Source: Micrasema longulum
Lineage: Eukaryota > Arthropoda > Insecta > Trichoptera > Brachycentridae
Assembly (NCBI GenBank): GCA_022494885.1
Contig: JAGVSM010001673.1
Location: 45,190-109,189 of the forward strand
Length of the DNA: 64,000 nucleotides
Direction of reading: 5' to 3'
Within the stretch, counting starts at the first letter, position 1. Each line of letters begins with the position of its first letter. The translations under genes were made by a program, and so were the position numbers. Under the pieces are notes generated by a model. The model saw only the letters and a program-made list of their open reading frames with translations, was not told the DNA's origin and did not search any database. Positions 42,750-54,444 of this stretch are shown here, piece by piece.

Positions 42750-43785
42750 GTAATTTAAGTATTGAAAAAAAAATGAGGTTAATGTACATTAATTTTTGCT
42801 TTGAAGTTAATGCAATTATAATATTGGTCTAATAACATACAAATTTGTGTATAGTTAATAAAGAAATCGGAATTAGAAACAGAATGTTTATCATTAGATT
42901 TTCTAGGAACTGTTCCAAATAGGTCAATGAGATTGAACTGTACATACTGTTCAAAGAACTCGGTGGAATATAAAATTTCTTGACAATGCCAACATATGCA
43001 CAAATATGAAGATATAATATCTTAGCAAATATATTTATTTATTTAAAACAAAATAATATACGTTTTTATGTTACATTCGTGTCTATGAACAAGATAATAT
43101 CGGGGGTAAACTGGCAAAAAACGTAAACTTGAAAATATGCGGATTTGACTTAATTATGCAGTTTTGTAAAATTTTTAACGGTCTACAAACTGAAAAAATA
43201 CACTAAGTCTTATTAAATTTCTTATATCCGTAGTTTTATAAATAAATTTAAGGTTAAGTCGTATACCCGGTATTATTCAGGCTAAAAGCTTTAAATATCT
43301 TAATATTGACTTAATATAAAATTAAGAAACGGAAAAATTGAAAAAATGTTCTTAAATAAGCACTAAACATGTAACATCTATACTATATTTAAATAAGAAA
43401 AAAAAGGGTAAAATTATTGGAACAAAACTTAAATGCTTGATTTCGCAAAACAGGGATTTGAGAGTTAAAGCTTTTTGCCAGTATACCCACGATATTCTCT
43501 TCGATGGATTAAATGAGAACACTTTATTTTAATGCAATTAAACCACGGTGATTGTGATAAGACATATAACGTTATTAAAAAATAATGATATTTAAATACG
43601 TTTTAAACAAACCGACAAAAGTCAGTATGTTTTCACAAATAATTATCATATAAATAATTTACAAAAAAATCACAATTTAAAAATAAACTACACCCATTTA
43701 ATACCAAATAAAACCCCGATCTATTAATTTACTTATGGTAATAAAATTTCTGATACCATAACAAAAATTTCAATTACTACATTAT
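42750..43785. other. AT-rich stretch, no gene seen
   Basis: No supported feature. Confidence 0.5.
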
Positions 43786-43789
43786 CTGT

Positions 43790-43890
43790 TTATTTTATTT
43801 ATTTAAAACTTCAGGTACAAAGAATAAGTACTTTGGCGAACTTATTGCTAAAAGCAATATCTTCCAGCCAACCAAAAAATAGACTGGTCA
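43790..43890. repeat. Repeat V, copy 1
   Basis: GTACTTTGGCGAACTTATTG, then CTAAAAGCAATATCTTCCAG and CCAACCAAAAAATAG. This matches 62815-62895. Likely the 3' tail of a retroelement. Confidence 0.4.
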
Positions 43891-44221
43891 AAATAAGAGA
43901 TTGGTCTTTTATAAAAAAAAACCCTAAATGTACATCAAAAGATACATACATGTTAATAAAAAGAAACCTGATTTATTGATATACTGATGATATATGAGAC
44001 TGATGATAAAATATCCACTGTTTTTTAATTGGGAGATAAAATTTGCACATTAATAAAAAAATAGTATATTATGATATACAAAGTGGGATCAGATAACGAG
44101 TTTGGAAGGAGAGAGAAAGAGGAACCAAGGAAAGAAAAGGGGTCAAAAATTATTTTTAAGAAAAAAATATAAAAGCAGTAAACTAAGGGAGTTCAGGATT
44201 CTAAGGATATTAATTTAATAA

Positions 44222-44330
44222 TTATAATAATAAAAATACGTATATGGTTTAATTCCACTTTTGTTTATAATTTTTTATCAGTGACCGGGTTTTGTCGTGA
44301 CCAACATCGTCAGAATTCAGATGGTATTTT
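44222..44330 (-). repeat. Second copy of the hammerhead-bearing repeat
   Basis: AAAAATACGTATATGGTTTA, ATTCCACTTTTGTTTATA and ATCAGTGACCGGGTTTTGTC match 10270-10350. The minus strand reads CTGACGATGTTGGTCACGAC, then AAAACCCGGTCAC. CUGACGA is intact and helix II is GUUG-GUCA-CGAC, but the following GAAA is AAAA. Confidence 0.5.
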
Positions 44331-44923
44331 ATTTTATATAATATAATACCTCACCAATCACAAAGCGTTGCCTCTTTGAGGTATTCCGTTTTTTTATTAT
44401 TTTACTTTTCTTTTTGCCTTAATATAACCTTGTGTAAAAATTATATTTGTTTACAGAGCATATTGAATAAATAAACATATATCCTTATAAATAAAGTCAG
44501 TAATGATTTTGATCAAATCCTTTAAACGATCAATTATTCGAATTGTAATAATTTACAAACGCACTAATGGAATATGAAATGTAATTATAAGGTAAAACTC
44601 ACGATTATTGGCTACACCATATAAATCTATGTATAGTAAGTACATACATATATATGTTTTAATAAAATGACACACTTAAATCAATTTTAAATATTTAAAT
44701 TGAAAATATAATTAGTCTTTTTTATGGTTCTACGCCTTCCTTTTTATTGCGTTTTTGACTAACTTACACAAATATAACCAGAGCGTAATTTTTCATTCAA
44801 CATATCTCTAAGGGTATCAGTTTAATTGTATGACGTAATCTGATATATCGTCCAGTAATTAAGCCAAAGGGTGAAAATTCTCCGGGAAACTCCTCGTATA
44901 TATCACATTCCGATCTGAGTTAC

Positions 44924-45014
44924 CAAGACGATTTTCCCATTAACGCTAATGGGTCAGCTTTGTAAGGCACCCCAGATAAAATACGGTCGTATCCGACTAC
45001 ATGCACAGTAGGTA
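44924..45014 (-). CDS. Candidate internal coding exon, host gene not recognised
   Basis: On the minus strand, CTTCCTTCCTAACAC (pyrimidine tract and branch-like CTAAC) and GGGAATACAG precede a 91-base segment. It reads PTVHVVGYDRILSGV and PYKADPLALMGKSS. It is followed by GTAACT directly after the last TG, a donor-like junction. Splice phases would be 2 in and 2 out. The segment is clearly GC-richer than its surroundings. The open frame is only about 36 codons, so support is moderate. No copy elsewhere in the window. A transposon fragment remains possible. Confidence 0.35.
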
Positions 45015-45099
45015 CTGTATTCCCACGTGTTAGGAAGGAAGTCTAATTCTTAACACTTAAGGCCAGTTGCATCGAAGAAAATTAAGACAATTTAAATAT

Positions 45100-45655
45100 G
45101 CTGTAATTTAATTTTTTTAGTTTTTTCTTTTTTTCTTTTTTTTTCTTTTATTTAGGAAACATACAGTACAGTTACAAATTTTAATATTTTACACAATTAG
45201 ACTGAATTCTAATGGACCAGTGAAGTTTCTATATTATAAAGCAATTATATGTAAGGTTAATTATGAAAGTATAAAAAAGAGAAGGAAAAAGAAAAACATA
45301 AATGAAAGTTGTTTAAAAATTAAAATTTAAGAGAAAAAAAGATATTTTAAAGTTTGTAGTCTGTAGTGAGTATTTAAAAATGGAAATAATATTGAAAATA
45401 AAGAAAATTTGTAAGAGTAATTAAAAATTAAGAATTGAAAAAAAAGGAAAAACATAAATTTACACATATTTATTTTAAAGGATTCAAAGAAACGATGAGA
45501 AGAATCTTTAAGTGAAATATAAGACAGTAAATTTAAGTCAATTTAAAAAACATCTTCAAAATTAATGACACATTTTAGTAAGAGCAGCAATATATTGATT
45601 TTATTTACATATGTAATATAAGTAATTAAAAGAAGTTTAAAAGTATAAAATTAAT
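45100..45655. other. T-rich then purine-rich low-complexity stretch
   Basis: A long T tract (45112-45155) is followed by AAG/AAA-rich sequence. It may be the reverse of a LINE 3' tail (TTTTATTTAGGAAACATACA), without coding remains. Confidence 0.35.
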
Positions 45656-45659
45656 TTTG

Positions 45660-45910
45660 TCGGTCTCGTGGTGTGATGGTCAGCGCGTTAGTCTGCCATG
45701 CAAGAGGTCTCGGGTTCAATTCTCGACATGCTTGATATGAAATATTAATTTAAAAGGGTGTTTTCACACTAGAATATTTCATAGTCCCTGGACTGGTACC
45801 TGAAGCGTAAGACTGATCATCTCACATTCATGTAACGAAAATGATCAAGATACGCTGCGATTGGTGTACCAATGCAGTGTCCTATGCACCATTAAGTATG
45901 GAAAGGGAAT
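45660..45910 (+). mobile_element. SINE C, best uninterrupted copy
   Basis: Head GTCGGTCTCGTGGTGTGATG then GTCAGCGCGTTAGTCTGCC, and B box CTCGGGTTCAATTCTCGAC. The body follows with GATATGAAATATTAATTT, TTTTCACACTAGAATATTTC and ATAGTCCCTGGACTGGTACC. The distal end has GATCAAGATACGCTGCGATT, GGTGTACCAATGCAGTGTCC and TATGCACCATTAAGTATGG. About 245 bp. The head has tRNA-like Pol III boxes; the body is of unknown origin. Confidence 0.85.
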
Positions 45911-45954
45911 GACGAAATATGCTGCACGAAAAAAAAGACAAAACATTTAATTTT

Positions 45955-46070
45955 TCACACTTTTGTATTTATTAATTGTGGAAATCATACAAGAAAATAA
46001 TTAAAAATAGTAAGGCCAATTACAGATTTCACATTAATTTATTATGAATACAGAAGAAGGAGGGTATACA
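45955..46070. repeat. Repeat U, copy 1
   Basis: GGCCAATTACAGATTTCACA and TTATTAATTGTGGAAATCAT match 60790-60900 in order. It resembles a reversed retroelement tail starting at TATTTATTAA. Confidence 0.45.
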
Positions 46071-46079
46071 ATTATGGTA

Positions 46080-46230
46080 ATTGGTGACCTCCATGGTGTA
46101 GTGGACAAGACGCTGGACTCACACACGGTAGGAACACAAAACTTAAAAAGTAATTTTTCTCAATCCTGGTGTAATTCATCATTGTAATTGGGCCTCCTGG
46201 CCTCTTATGGTGCAAAAAAATAATTATAAT
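46080..46230 (+). mobile_element. SINE A, copy with deletion
   Basis: GGTGACCTCCATGGTGTAGT, GGACAAGACGCTGGACTCAC and GCCTCCTGGCCTCTTATGGT. The B box (GGTTCGATTCCC in other copies) is deleted, so this copy cannot have an intact Pol III promoter. Confidence 0.75.
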
Positions 46231-46244
46231 ATTTTATATTATAT

Positions 46245-46300
46245 GCACCAGATGGTGCATAGGGCACTGCACTGAAACACCAAATACACTCGATTTAATT
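46245..46300 (-). mobile_element. SINE C distal fragment
   Basis: ATGGTGCATAGGGCACTGCA in reverse orientation, then degraded. Confidence 0.5.
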
Positions 46301-46302
46301 TT

Positions 46303-46625
46303 TTAAGGATTACTCGAGAGTAGCACAAACACTAGCCCAGGGTTTGCTTTACTATGAAGGTTTGAACCTGAGAGTAATAATTCTCTAGAGAAGTCCTTAA
46401 ACTCTATTGCATGGAACAAAAGCGGTCGAAACTTTTGGTTTGGTTTTAGTTTGGTTTTTAGTTTAACAACGAAACGAACGCGTAACGAACGGTTTCGGTT
46501 TGCACTTGCAATTTTCAACGCAAGTACCTGCGGCCCGATGCATTGCTGTAATCTGTAGCTAAGTTTGTAGTCGAAAATCAAAGAATGGTTTTTCTCCATA
46601 TGGACGACTCTATGAGGTTATTACT
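46303..46625 (-). repeat. Repeat E, longest copy with open frame
   Basis: A minus-strand frame of 98 codons contains FDYKLSYRLQQCIGPQVLA, KIASANRNRSLRVRF and VVKLKTKLKPNQKFRPLL. The first part is shared in frame with the 4-kb copy. No known domain was recognised. The frame preservation could be chance or a remnant of a repetitive ORF. Confidence 0.5.
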
Positions 46626-46639
46626 CTAAGGTTTCTCTA

Positions 46640-47525
46640 CTCTAAGGCAGATGATGCACTAGTTTACATATCAGGAGATAATTATGATACAGTGATAAAT
46701 AAAATTAATTACGACTTAGGAAATATATCAAAATGGTTAAAAGTAAATAAATTGAAATTAAATATATCAAAAACAAAATATATGAATATAGGGAGAAAAA
46801 TAATACCCTAGGGTTATAATATCAATATTGATAATTTGAATATTAATTATGTGGACGAAATAAAGCATCTCGGGCTCTACTTAGATAGATATTTAAATTT
46901 TAAAAAAACATACTCAATGTGTGACATAAAAAAATAAAAAAAATATGAGAAGATTACGAAATGTAATAGATTTAAAAAGTAGTATTCTTTTAAATAAAAC
47001 AATAATATGTCCACACATAAATTACTGTTCTTCCATTCTTCTTTTATGTATTGAAGGAGAAATTCAAAATATACAAATTCTTCAAAATAAGGCAATGAAG
47101 ATTATAATCAAAAGAAATATCTATTCCAATGTAGAAAAAATGCACAAAGAAATTGGCTTGTTCACAGTAAAGCAACAAATTAAATATAATGTGTCGGTTT
47201 TTATGCATAAAATAATTAAGGGAATGAATAAAATAAAAACAATAATAAAATTTAACAAACAATGTCATACATATGAAACACAGGGTAAAAAAAAGATAAG
47301 ATTACCAATGAGGAAAAAAACAGAATCTTAAAACTCATTGTACAAGGGATTGAAGCTGTACAATGAGTTACCTGAAGAAATAAAGGAAATAGAAAAAAAA
47401 TAAATATATAAAATTAATTTGAAACAATATGTTATTGAGAAATTTTGATAAAAAATCGTAATATTATTAAAAGATTATATTAGTTCTTAAGATGTTATGA
47501 ACTAACTTAATAAAGCATAAATAAA
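46640..47525 (+). mobile_element. LINE fragment from RT active site to 3' end
   Basis: Starts ADDALVYISGDNYD (the RT active-site Asp pair) and continues ISKWLKVNKLKLNISKTKYM. After a stop come VDEIKHLGLYLDR, TIICPHINYCSSILLL and LQNKAMKIIIKRN, a standard jockey/CR1-type order. It ends KLYNELPEEIKEIE and an AATAAAGCATAAATAAATAA tail. Frame breaks are few, so it is younger than most LINE pieces here. Truncation at the active site removes the rest of ORF2. Confidence 0.8.
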
Positions 47526-47667
47526 TAAGGTTTGCCAAAAAGTCTCAGGAAGGCTGAAAGCGTCTCCATCTTTCCAGAAAGATACTTTTCGTTAGTGAGG
47601 TATAGGGATAAGTAATTTTTATGTTATTTAGATTTATAAATAAATTTAAGTTAGGTATATTTATTTT

Positions 47668-47822
47668 CGGCCTTGTGTTGTAGTAATTAGCACGTTTGCC
47701 TACGATTAAAGAGGTCACGGGTTTGATTTTCGAGATGGTTGACATGAAATATTTATTTTAAAAGGTGTTTTAACACTAGTATATTTTATGGTCTCTGGAC
47801 TGGCACCTGAAGCCTAAAGCTA
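47668..47822 (+). mobile_element. SINE C, distal end missing
   Basis: CGGCCTTGTGTTGTAGTAAT, B-box-like GGTCACGGGTTTGATTTTCG, ATGGTTGACATGAAATATTT and TGGTCTCTGGACTGGCACCT. Confidence 0.65.
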
Positions 47823-47824
47823 GA

Positions 47825-49585
47825 AGAAGTAAGAAAATTCGGCTTATTTCAATAGTCTGTTAACATTGAGAGGGATCCTTAAGCCCACCATTCTTCCGCA
47901 GCTGTTATAGAGTCCTATAGGACTGTTATAGAGTCAGCTGCGCACAGAGGAACGTTATAATAAATATTATATAGGAATACAAACTCTATGCAGATTAAGG
48001 AGGGGTGAAAAGGATGTATTAATAATAAAAATAATAATAAAAGGCTGATTTACCTAGCGCTATTTTTGTAAAAAATCACCTCAAGGACACTTTACTATTG
48101 AATATTTAAACTGACTTTTTTCAGACAGAGGCCAACACGTCGTCTTCACCTCTCAGGATCCCCTCAATGTCTCTGTTTTTATTTTTTTTATATTCAAAAT
48201 TGTTAATTTATTCAAACAATTTAGGCAAATAAACGTATGCCGATTTACAAAAATAATGACCTTAAACTACAGTAACACAGCAAATGTAACTAACACATCA
48301 AACATAATAAAAAATACGAATATTTACAACGGGAGAACAGCCTTGAATAAAAAAGGACTTCCTGGGTGATCAGAGGCAGAGAATCCGAATACCAAACGAG
48401 AGAACGTGTGCGTTCCGATCTTTTAACAATATTTTAACAAGTTAGTCGGTTAACAAATAAAAATATTTATACCAAAACACTGAAATTCCTCATTGGTTAA
48501 TCCAAAAGAGTGAAAACAATATTTCGTATTGCCGCGAAGCGCCGTGCGGTTTGACCTTTATTTAAGCAAAATGTAAATCAAATCGGTACAGTGAAACATA
48601 AATATAAAAAACCGTGTACTAGATCTCAATCCATTTTCTCATTTTTAAAAGTAAGCGATGCAAAATGAAATAATTTACTACGTACTGTAAATTGACACGT
48701 TATTATTTTACGAACCGTTCTTTTAAACAAAATATCTTGTCGCACATAATAAAGCAAATCGTAAAAGACATGTATTTCAAAAATATCCATTTGACAATGT
48801 ACGCTGGTAGACTAACCTTTTTGACTTCCTATTATTTTGCTTTTGAAACATATCTCTGTGTTAGAACATCACTAGTTAGACACATTTTAGTTAAACTTAT
48901 ACTAGGTTCACATATAATTTAAAACTCCACCTTTGATGCCATAAGTTAACACAAGAACGCGTCTGTATAAAATATGTCACTCGCACGGGGTTTAGAAAAA
49001 CACTGTTTCAAAACGTTTGACAATAATTTTTCCACAATGCGGGTACATTTTTTTATCAGTATCAAAAAATCAATTGAATTGAAAAAAACACCAAACAATT
49101 TACGTATTTTTAAAACATTAGTAACAATTTTTCCGGTGTTGGATTTTCTTTATTAATTAAAAATGTACAAGTGCATTACAGCGTACCTGGCAATCAAAAT
49201 GTACATATGGGTATTTTTAAAAAAAATAATTAAAAAGTGCATAATCAAAAATTTATAAGTGCATGTGTAAAAAGAACGAATGTCTGCATTAATAATCATT
49301 TGTCAAAGCAAAAACATTCCAACTGTAGTGTAAATTTGATTATTCAATCTTTACACAGAAGTGCTATTATCTCAGTTTCACTTTTTTATGGCTGGCTGCT
49401 TTCTGAATTACGTTCAATTGTAGGCAAACTTTCTGAAGAAGAACAGCACCGAAGATCGCAGTAAATAATGTGTTAAATTTGATTTTGAAACAGTTTTTAC
49501 TGTCCCTGGTAAAAGTTGATTTAGTAGATTGGCGGTAATGCACGCAAACCGACGATATAACGATATAGTTAGAGAGGAAGACTGT
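47825..49585. other. No gene supported
   Basis: AT-rich with scattered chance ORFs on both strands. A GC-richer patch near 48120-48170 (CAGACAGAGGCCAACACGTC) has no open frame worth reporting. Confidence 0.5.
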
Positions 49586-49589
49586 TAAA

Positions 49590-50570
49590 CCAGAATCCTG
49601 GCGTAGAAGAGACCCACTGAGATTTATCGAGTAAACTTCTTCTCTGTCGTTTCTCAGTTCTGAGGGTCGTGATCTTTGGCAGTCTCTCCAGCCATTCCAT
49701 TGACAAGTCGTCTTCACCCTTCACAGCTCTGCGCCCTCTCCATATACAGCTACTTTTAAGGTCGTCCGTGACGTTGTTTTTACCTGGTCGATCCATCGAG
49801 CTGCAGCTCTGCCACTGCTTCTTCGTCCTGGAACACTGCCCTTGATTATTATTTTCTCCAGATTTTCTAGGTCACGTCTAGCTATGTGTCCAAAAAACTG
49901 CAGAATACGTTGGAAACATATGGTGGATAGGCGAATTTTTTCGTTGAGTTCCTCCAGTATGGAAACATTTGTTCTTCTGTCTGTTCATGATATTCTCAGC
50001 ATTCGACGCCAACACCACATCTCGAAGGCATCTATTCTTTCCTGCTCACGTGATTTAATTGTCTACGTTTCTGCGCCATATAAAAATGTTGGGAACCCAA
50101 GTACGCACTATGAACATTTAAGTTTCCTTTGAGATGCCCCGATCCTGCCAAATTTTGATCAGTCGAGTCATGGCATTTTTTTCAATTAGGATGATTTTTT
50201 TATTTCAGATGTGCATGCACAACCCGCAGAGATGGATAAGCCTAAAAAAGAAAATCTTGCACTTTTTCAATGTGTTGGAGTTTATTCGATGATTTTAGCA
50301 GATTGGCCCTGTCAACGATCATGAGCATTGCTTTAGTCCTGTTTATTTCCAACACAAATTTGAGACTTTCTTCGGCTACCCATGCCAATATATCTGCCAT
50401 TTACTGTTCGTTTTAATTAAGTAAATATTGAGGTTATTGATTAGTTTGTTGATTAGGTAACCACCAATTTTGAATCCTCCTTTTCAGCCTTCCAGTGCTC
50501 TTTTGATTTTGTGCTCCCTGTACAAGTTGAATAAAGATGGAGATAGAATCGAGTAAACATATTATCTCAA
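49590..50570 (-). mobile_element. LINE remnant, RTE-like RT C-terminal half
   Basis: Minus strand, in order: ILSPSLFNLYREHKIKRALEG then GGFKIGGYLIN (RT palm before the active site); MADILAWVAEESLKFVLEIN; FEMWCWRRMLRIS-like sequence; RRTNVSILEELNEKIRLST; QRILQFFGHIARRDLENLE; GSVPGRRSSGRAAARWIDQV. These are the familiar motifs of RTE-type endonuclease/RT proteins. Several frameshifts and stops occur, and the active-site YADD was not found intact. Confidence 0.75.
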
Positions 50571-50644
50571 AAGAACCTTCATACTTTGGATCGTTAGTTT
50601 AATCATATAAAGAAAATGCCGAAACAATATACCTAATAATATTA

Positions 50645-50815
50645 TGATTAAATTCAACAAATACTTGAAGATGGACATGTTAAGAATTGGAGTAATCGGC
50701 GCGCGTGCATGATAAGATGTATGAATGTAAGGAAGCAAGATCTGTATACAAAGATGGAGTGATGTGGCGTCCTATTCTCTCTACCTACGGCGTGATGGTA
50801 TGTTGTTGTTATCTA
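50645..50815 (+). mobile_element. LINE L-related 3' end
   Basis: ACAAATACTTGAAGATGGAC, GGAGTAATCGGCGCGCGTGC and ATAAGATGTATGAATGTAAG correspond to NRRACMIRCMNV. It ends CTCTACCTACGGCGTGATGG and TATGTTGTTGTTATC. The tail differs from the TAG tail of the main L copies, pointing to a subfamily shared with 27740 and 54445. Confidence 0.65.
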
Positions 50816-51204
50816 TTTGAATTGCTGATCCAACGAATGCAGAAATATGAGTTTAAAACAATGTAAATAAAGGGGTTTCATCGACACAATTGTGGTGTTA
50901 ACAAAGTCGTAGTTTTCTCGTTAATAACGAGTTCAGGTACGTAACAGGTGCGGTCATTGCAAAGACAAGAGCCTCTGGAGTATCTACTGTAACATTGTTT
51001 CCATTAAAACTTCTAAATTATGTTTCCCCGAATACAACATCGTTATACAATAACAGAGCCTCATACATATTGAACAAAGATACCTGTTGCCAGAAAATCG
51101 AATCCTCAATACAATGAAACAATTATAAACTGGAAAATAAGGCTCATTTATTTTTTCTCCTTAATGTTGTAATTGGCTCAGGGTAAGTTCGTTTATTAAC
51201 TATA

Positions 51205-51370
51205 CTTTGAATCGGATTGTGGTCTCGTGGCTAGTGTCTCAGACTCACGGATCAAAGGCCCGTAGTTCGAATCCCTTTCTACCCAACCTTGATTCCCATT
51301 TTTTACTAGTGAGTTATTTACAACTCGTTGAAAATGGCCCTCAAAATCAAATATTTAGGTAAATTATAAG
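51205..51370 (+). mobile_element. SINE B copy
   Basis: ATCGGATTGTGGTCTCGTGG, CTAGTGTCTCAGACTCACGG, B box GTAGTTCGAATCCC and body TAGTGAGTTATTTACAACTC. Both Pol III boxes are recognisable. Confidence 0.75.
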
Positions 51371-51439
51371 AACGCAAATATTTAGTTTTACCATAAAAAA
51401 AAAACAATTATGTCAATAACAACATAATTAAATAAATAA

Positions 51440-51735
51440 AAATAAAGAAATGATATTCAGAAATTTACTTCCGAAATAGAGGATAAATGCCCGGAACACG
51501 GCAAACTAAAATTATTGTCATGTCCCTATCTGCACCCTTTTCTATGTATTTTAAACGTACTCAAAATCGGAGGATCTCGTGGCTAGTATTGCGGACTCAC
51601 GAATCAGAGGTTCAAAGTTCAAACCCCATTAAACCCCAACTTGATTTCCATTTTCTAATAGTGGTTTATTTATAACTCGCTGAAAATAGCCACCAAAATC
51701 GATATATTTGGGAAACTTATAAGAACGCTACTATT
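51440..51735 (+). mobile_element. SINE B, long copy
   Basis: Same long form as 4320-4612: ATTCAGAAATTTACTTCCGA, AATGCCCGGAACACGGC, then head GATCTCGTGGCTAGTATTGC, GGTTCAAAGTTCAAACCCC and body TAGTGGTTTATTTATAACTC. Lies 70 bases downstream of another B copy on the same strand. Confidence 0.75.
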
Positions 51736-51885
51736 TCTTTGAAAAAAAAATTACACTGACACCTGATTAACCACACTTAACTATAATAATAAAAGTACAT
51801 AAAAGGACAAAAACAAATATTGTATGTATAGAACCTGAACTTTACCAATTAGAGATGCTTAATTTTGTATTTTTTTAACATATAT

Positions 51886-51990
51886 GCATGTTCATGTGTG
51901 TATATGTATATATATATATATATATGTGTATGTTTGTGTGTATATATATGGATGTGTGTGTGTATGTATATGTATGTATGTTGTATGTGT
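51886..51990. repeat. TA/TG microsatellite
   Basis: A run of TATATATA and TGTGTGTATATG dinucleotide repeats. It keeps several overlapping 75-90 codon ORFs open on both strands; none is a gene. Confidence 0.9.
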
Positions 51991-52094
51991 ACATTTAAAT
52001 GCATTTTTATTTCTTTTTTCATCGTTTTATATTTACTTACTATTTCTTCTTCTTCTCTTACTTCCCTATTTTCCCATCCCACTTCCTTTCTCCC

Positions 52095-52240
52095 CTAGCG
52101 AACTGTACGTTTTTTTTAGTTTTATATTTTTGTTACTATATGAAACCTATAATTAGTCTTGTTATTTGTTGTTATTCTTTATTTATCGTTTATTACTATG
52201 ACTGTGTTGGTTTCAAAAATAAATAAATAAATTTTAAAAG
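52095..52240 (+). mobile_element. LINE-like 3' tail
   Basis: T-rich 3' UTR-like stretch ending TTTCAAAAATAAATAAATAA. A comparable T-rich stretch ends TTGATAAATAAATAAAAT at 52600-52760. No coding remnant is attached. Confidence 0.3.
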
Positions 52241-52289
52241 AATGTTTCCCTTCTTGCGATTTACTTAAACATTTTACTGATTATTAGAA

Positions 52290-52378
52290 AATTGAAATCA
52301 GGTTAGGGTAGAGTGTGGCTCAAATTTCGGACCGTGAGAACGCAACACTAGTCACGGAACCACAATCCGATTTTATAC
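52290..52378 (-). mobile_element. SINE B head
   Basis: Reverse complement reads AAATCGGATTGTGGTTCCGT, GACTAGTGTTGCGTTCTCAC and GAGCCACACTCTACCC. The B box is degraded. Confidence 0.6.
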
Positions 52379-53067
52379 AGCAAACGAATTTTTAAACACA
52401 GAATTAAATATGATAAAAAAAGAAGTAGATGTTCTCATATTATTTAGCGTATGGTGGAAAACAAAAAAAAAACATTTAAATGAGAAAAACAAAATAAAAT
52501 TTTTAGGTGTAGATCTAGGCTAATAAAATATTCTATCGATTTTGGAATCGCACCGCTGCACTGGAGCACCAGGGTAGCGTCTTGCTGGGCAATCCTCAAG
52601 AATTAACATAATTTACATAATGCCCGTCTTATGTTTTATCTTATCTTTGCTCTTCTTTGTTGTATTCCTTCTATTATTTGTTACTATAATGTAACTGTTT
52701 TTTCGTTCTATGATTTGTTTGAATTGGACATTGTCCGTAAATTTGATAAATAAATAAAATATTTTTGGTATATTCATATAATACAAGATGATCGTCTAGA
52801 ATATATTATAACAAACAAAGTTCAAAAACAAGGCCCGGATAACAAGATTGATAAATCAAAGACATGAAGTGTACCAAGCCACCAGTCACTTTTGCTCTTG
52901 GGGAGAAGCTTTTTCTAATAAGTAAAATATGATGTATTAATTGTATAAATTTTAGAATTTTAAATAAATAAATTATTTAACATAGTAATTTTAAAACCGG
53001 CTAAATTCCTACTGTAATTTAAATTAAAATCCATAATATTAATAAGTACAGTCTATCAAAATGTATT

Positions 53068-53182
53068 TAACTCTTGTGTGGCTTTGATGTAATACAAGTC
53101 TACACACAATACAAGACTTGATATACATATCTCTCTTCTTTTTTTTAATAATAAAGTTTTTTTTGTAATCTTCAAGTGAACA
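53068..53182 (+). repeat. Repeat X, copy 2
   Basis: TTAACTCTTGTGTGGCTTTG, AAGACTTGATATACATATCT and TTTTTTGTAATCTTCAAGTG match 31746-31862. It occurs here without repeat W. Confidence 0.5.
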
Positions 53183-53224
53183 TTTTCACGCCGTATTTGG
53201 AAAGTAAAATTTGTAATAAATTTT

Positions 53225-53700
53225 AGTCCTCCACTGCTGGAAATAAGCCTTTTTCATTCAATTATTTTTTTTGGTCGGTTGCTGCTAGCAGCTAATTTTT
53301 ACCCCCCTCAGCGGTGTCGGACCATCTTTTTTGAGGTCTTCCGACGGATCTCTTATCCTCTCAAGGTCTCCATATTAAAATTTTAGGGGTCCATCTTGTG
53401 GAGTCTTGTCTCGCAACATGTCCTGCACATTCCCACTTGAGTCCTGCTACGCATCCATGATATCTGCTATTTTGGTTCTGTTCCTAGTTTCGTAATTTCT
53501 TATTCTCTAAGGCTTATACCAAGCATGGATCTTTCTATGGATCGTTGTGTGCATTTGAACGTTTCTACATTTCTTTTTGTAAGGGCCATGGTCTATGCGT
53601 ATGAAGTCACTGGCAGTATACATGATTCATATATTTTTCTTTTCATACACATCAGAATCTCTTTATTTTCTAAGATGTGACTAAGTTTTCCAAAAGCTGC
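53225..53700 (-). mobile_element. LINE remnant, C-terminal tail
   Basis: Minus strand shows NRTKIADIMDA-like residues, LKWECAGHV-like residues, RSVGRPQKRWSDT and LLAATDQKK: the GRPxxRWxDD tail typical of many insect LINE proteins. Several frameshifts. This is a different lineage from LINE L (which has RPRKTWHDQI). Confidence 0.65.
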
Positions 53701-53947
53701 CCAACTCATCCTTATTCTTGTTGTTCTATTTTTTAATTTTTTTATTTATTGTATTTACGTATTAAACGGTTTTCACAGTTTCTTAAAAACAAAACTTAAT
53801 ATTTTTCCAATTACTCTACTGACTCATTTTTATCTCCATCCAGGCGGGTAAAGACTTAAGTTCTACCAGAATCTTGGACGAGTGATTTGACTCGATTGCT
53901 ACTTTCAAGTAAATGTTCTGAAAAAGAAACTCGAGTGGGGACAAGTC

Positions 53948-54060
53948 CGCCTGTAGTGGTTGGCACGTTAGCCTATCATGCTTGAGGATCTGGATTCAAT
54001 TCCTGGAGAGGTCGATACAAAATATCGTCTTAAAATGTAGTATTATACTGCAAAATGTAA
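53948..54060 (+). mobile_element. SINE C head, diverged
   Basis: CGCCTGTAGTGGTTGGCACG, then CTGGATTCAATTCCTGGAG and GATACAAAATATCGTCTTAA. The body after that is lost. Confidence 0.55.
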
Positions 54061-54444
54061 TTAAGGCTTGATAGGCTTGGATTTTTTTGTTGATAGAAGT
54101 CTGAATTAAGACGTTTTTAAAACAATCAAAAACAATTTGAAAAGGTTGCACTGTACGAACTGTTGCAGAATGGTCGGTGGAGGGGTAGTGACAGCTCTGG
54201 TTCACCAGATCGGACTTGTTTCTCCTGGTGTACTAACAAGCTAATGAACTAACAAACCCTACTACCGCCAGAGTTGGGAAAATTAAGTTAAAGGTGACTG
54301 GCAAATTAACTTTATATACTGCGGTGCACTGACGATGATAAGTGCATTAAAAGCGGTAAATGTAAATTCTGAGAAAACGTGAATCATTTGTGATCTAAGA
54401 TCATGAATAAAAAATAAATAAAGTAATAAACCGTTCATTAAACA

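Noticed and set aside
49842..50132. 96-codon forward ORF
   Set aside because: Antisense shadow of the RTE-like LINE remnant on the minus strand.
51849..52226. Four overlapping ORFs of 75-90 codons on both strands
   Set aside because: Produced by TA/TG dinucleotide repeats and a T-rich tail.
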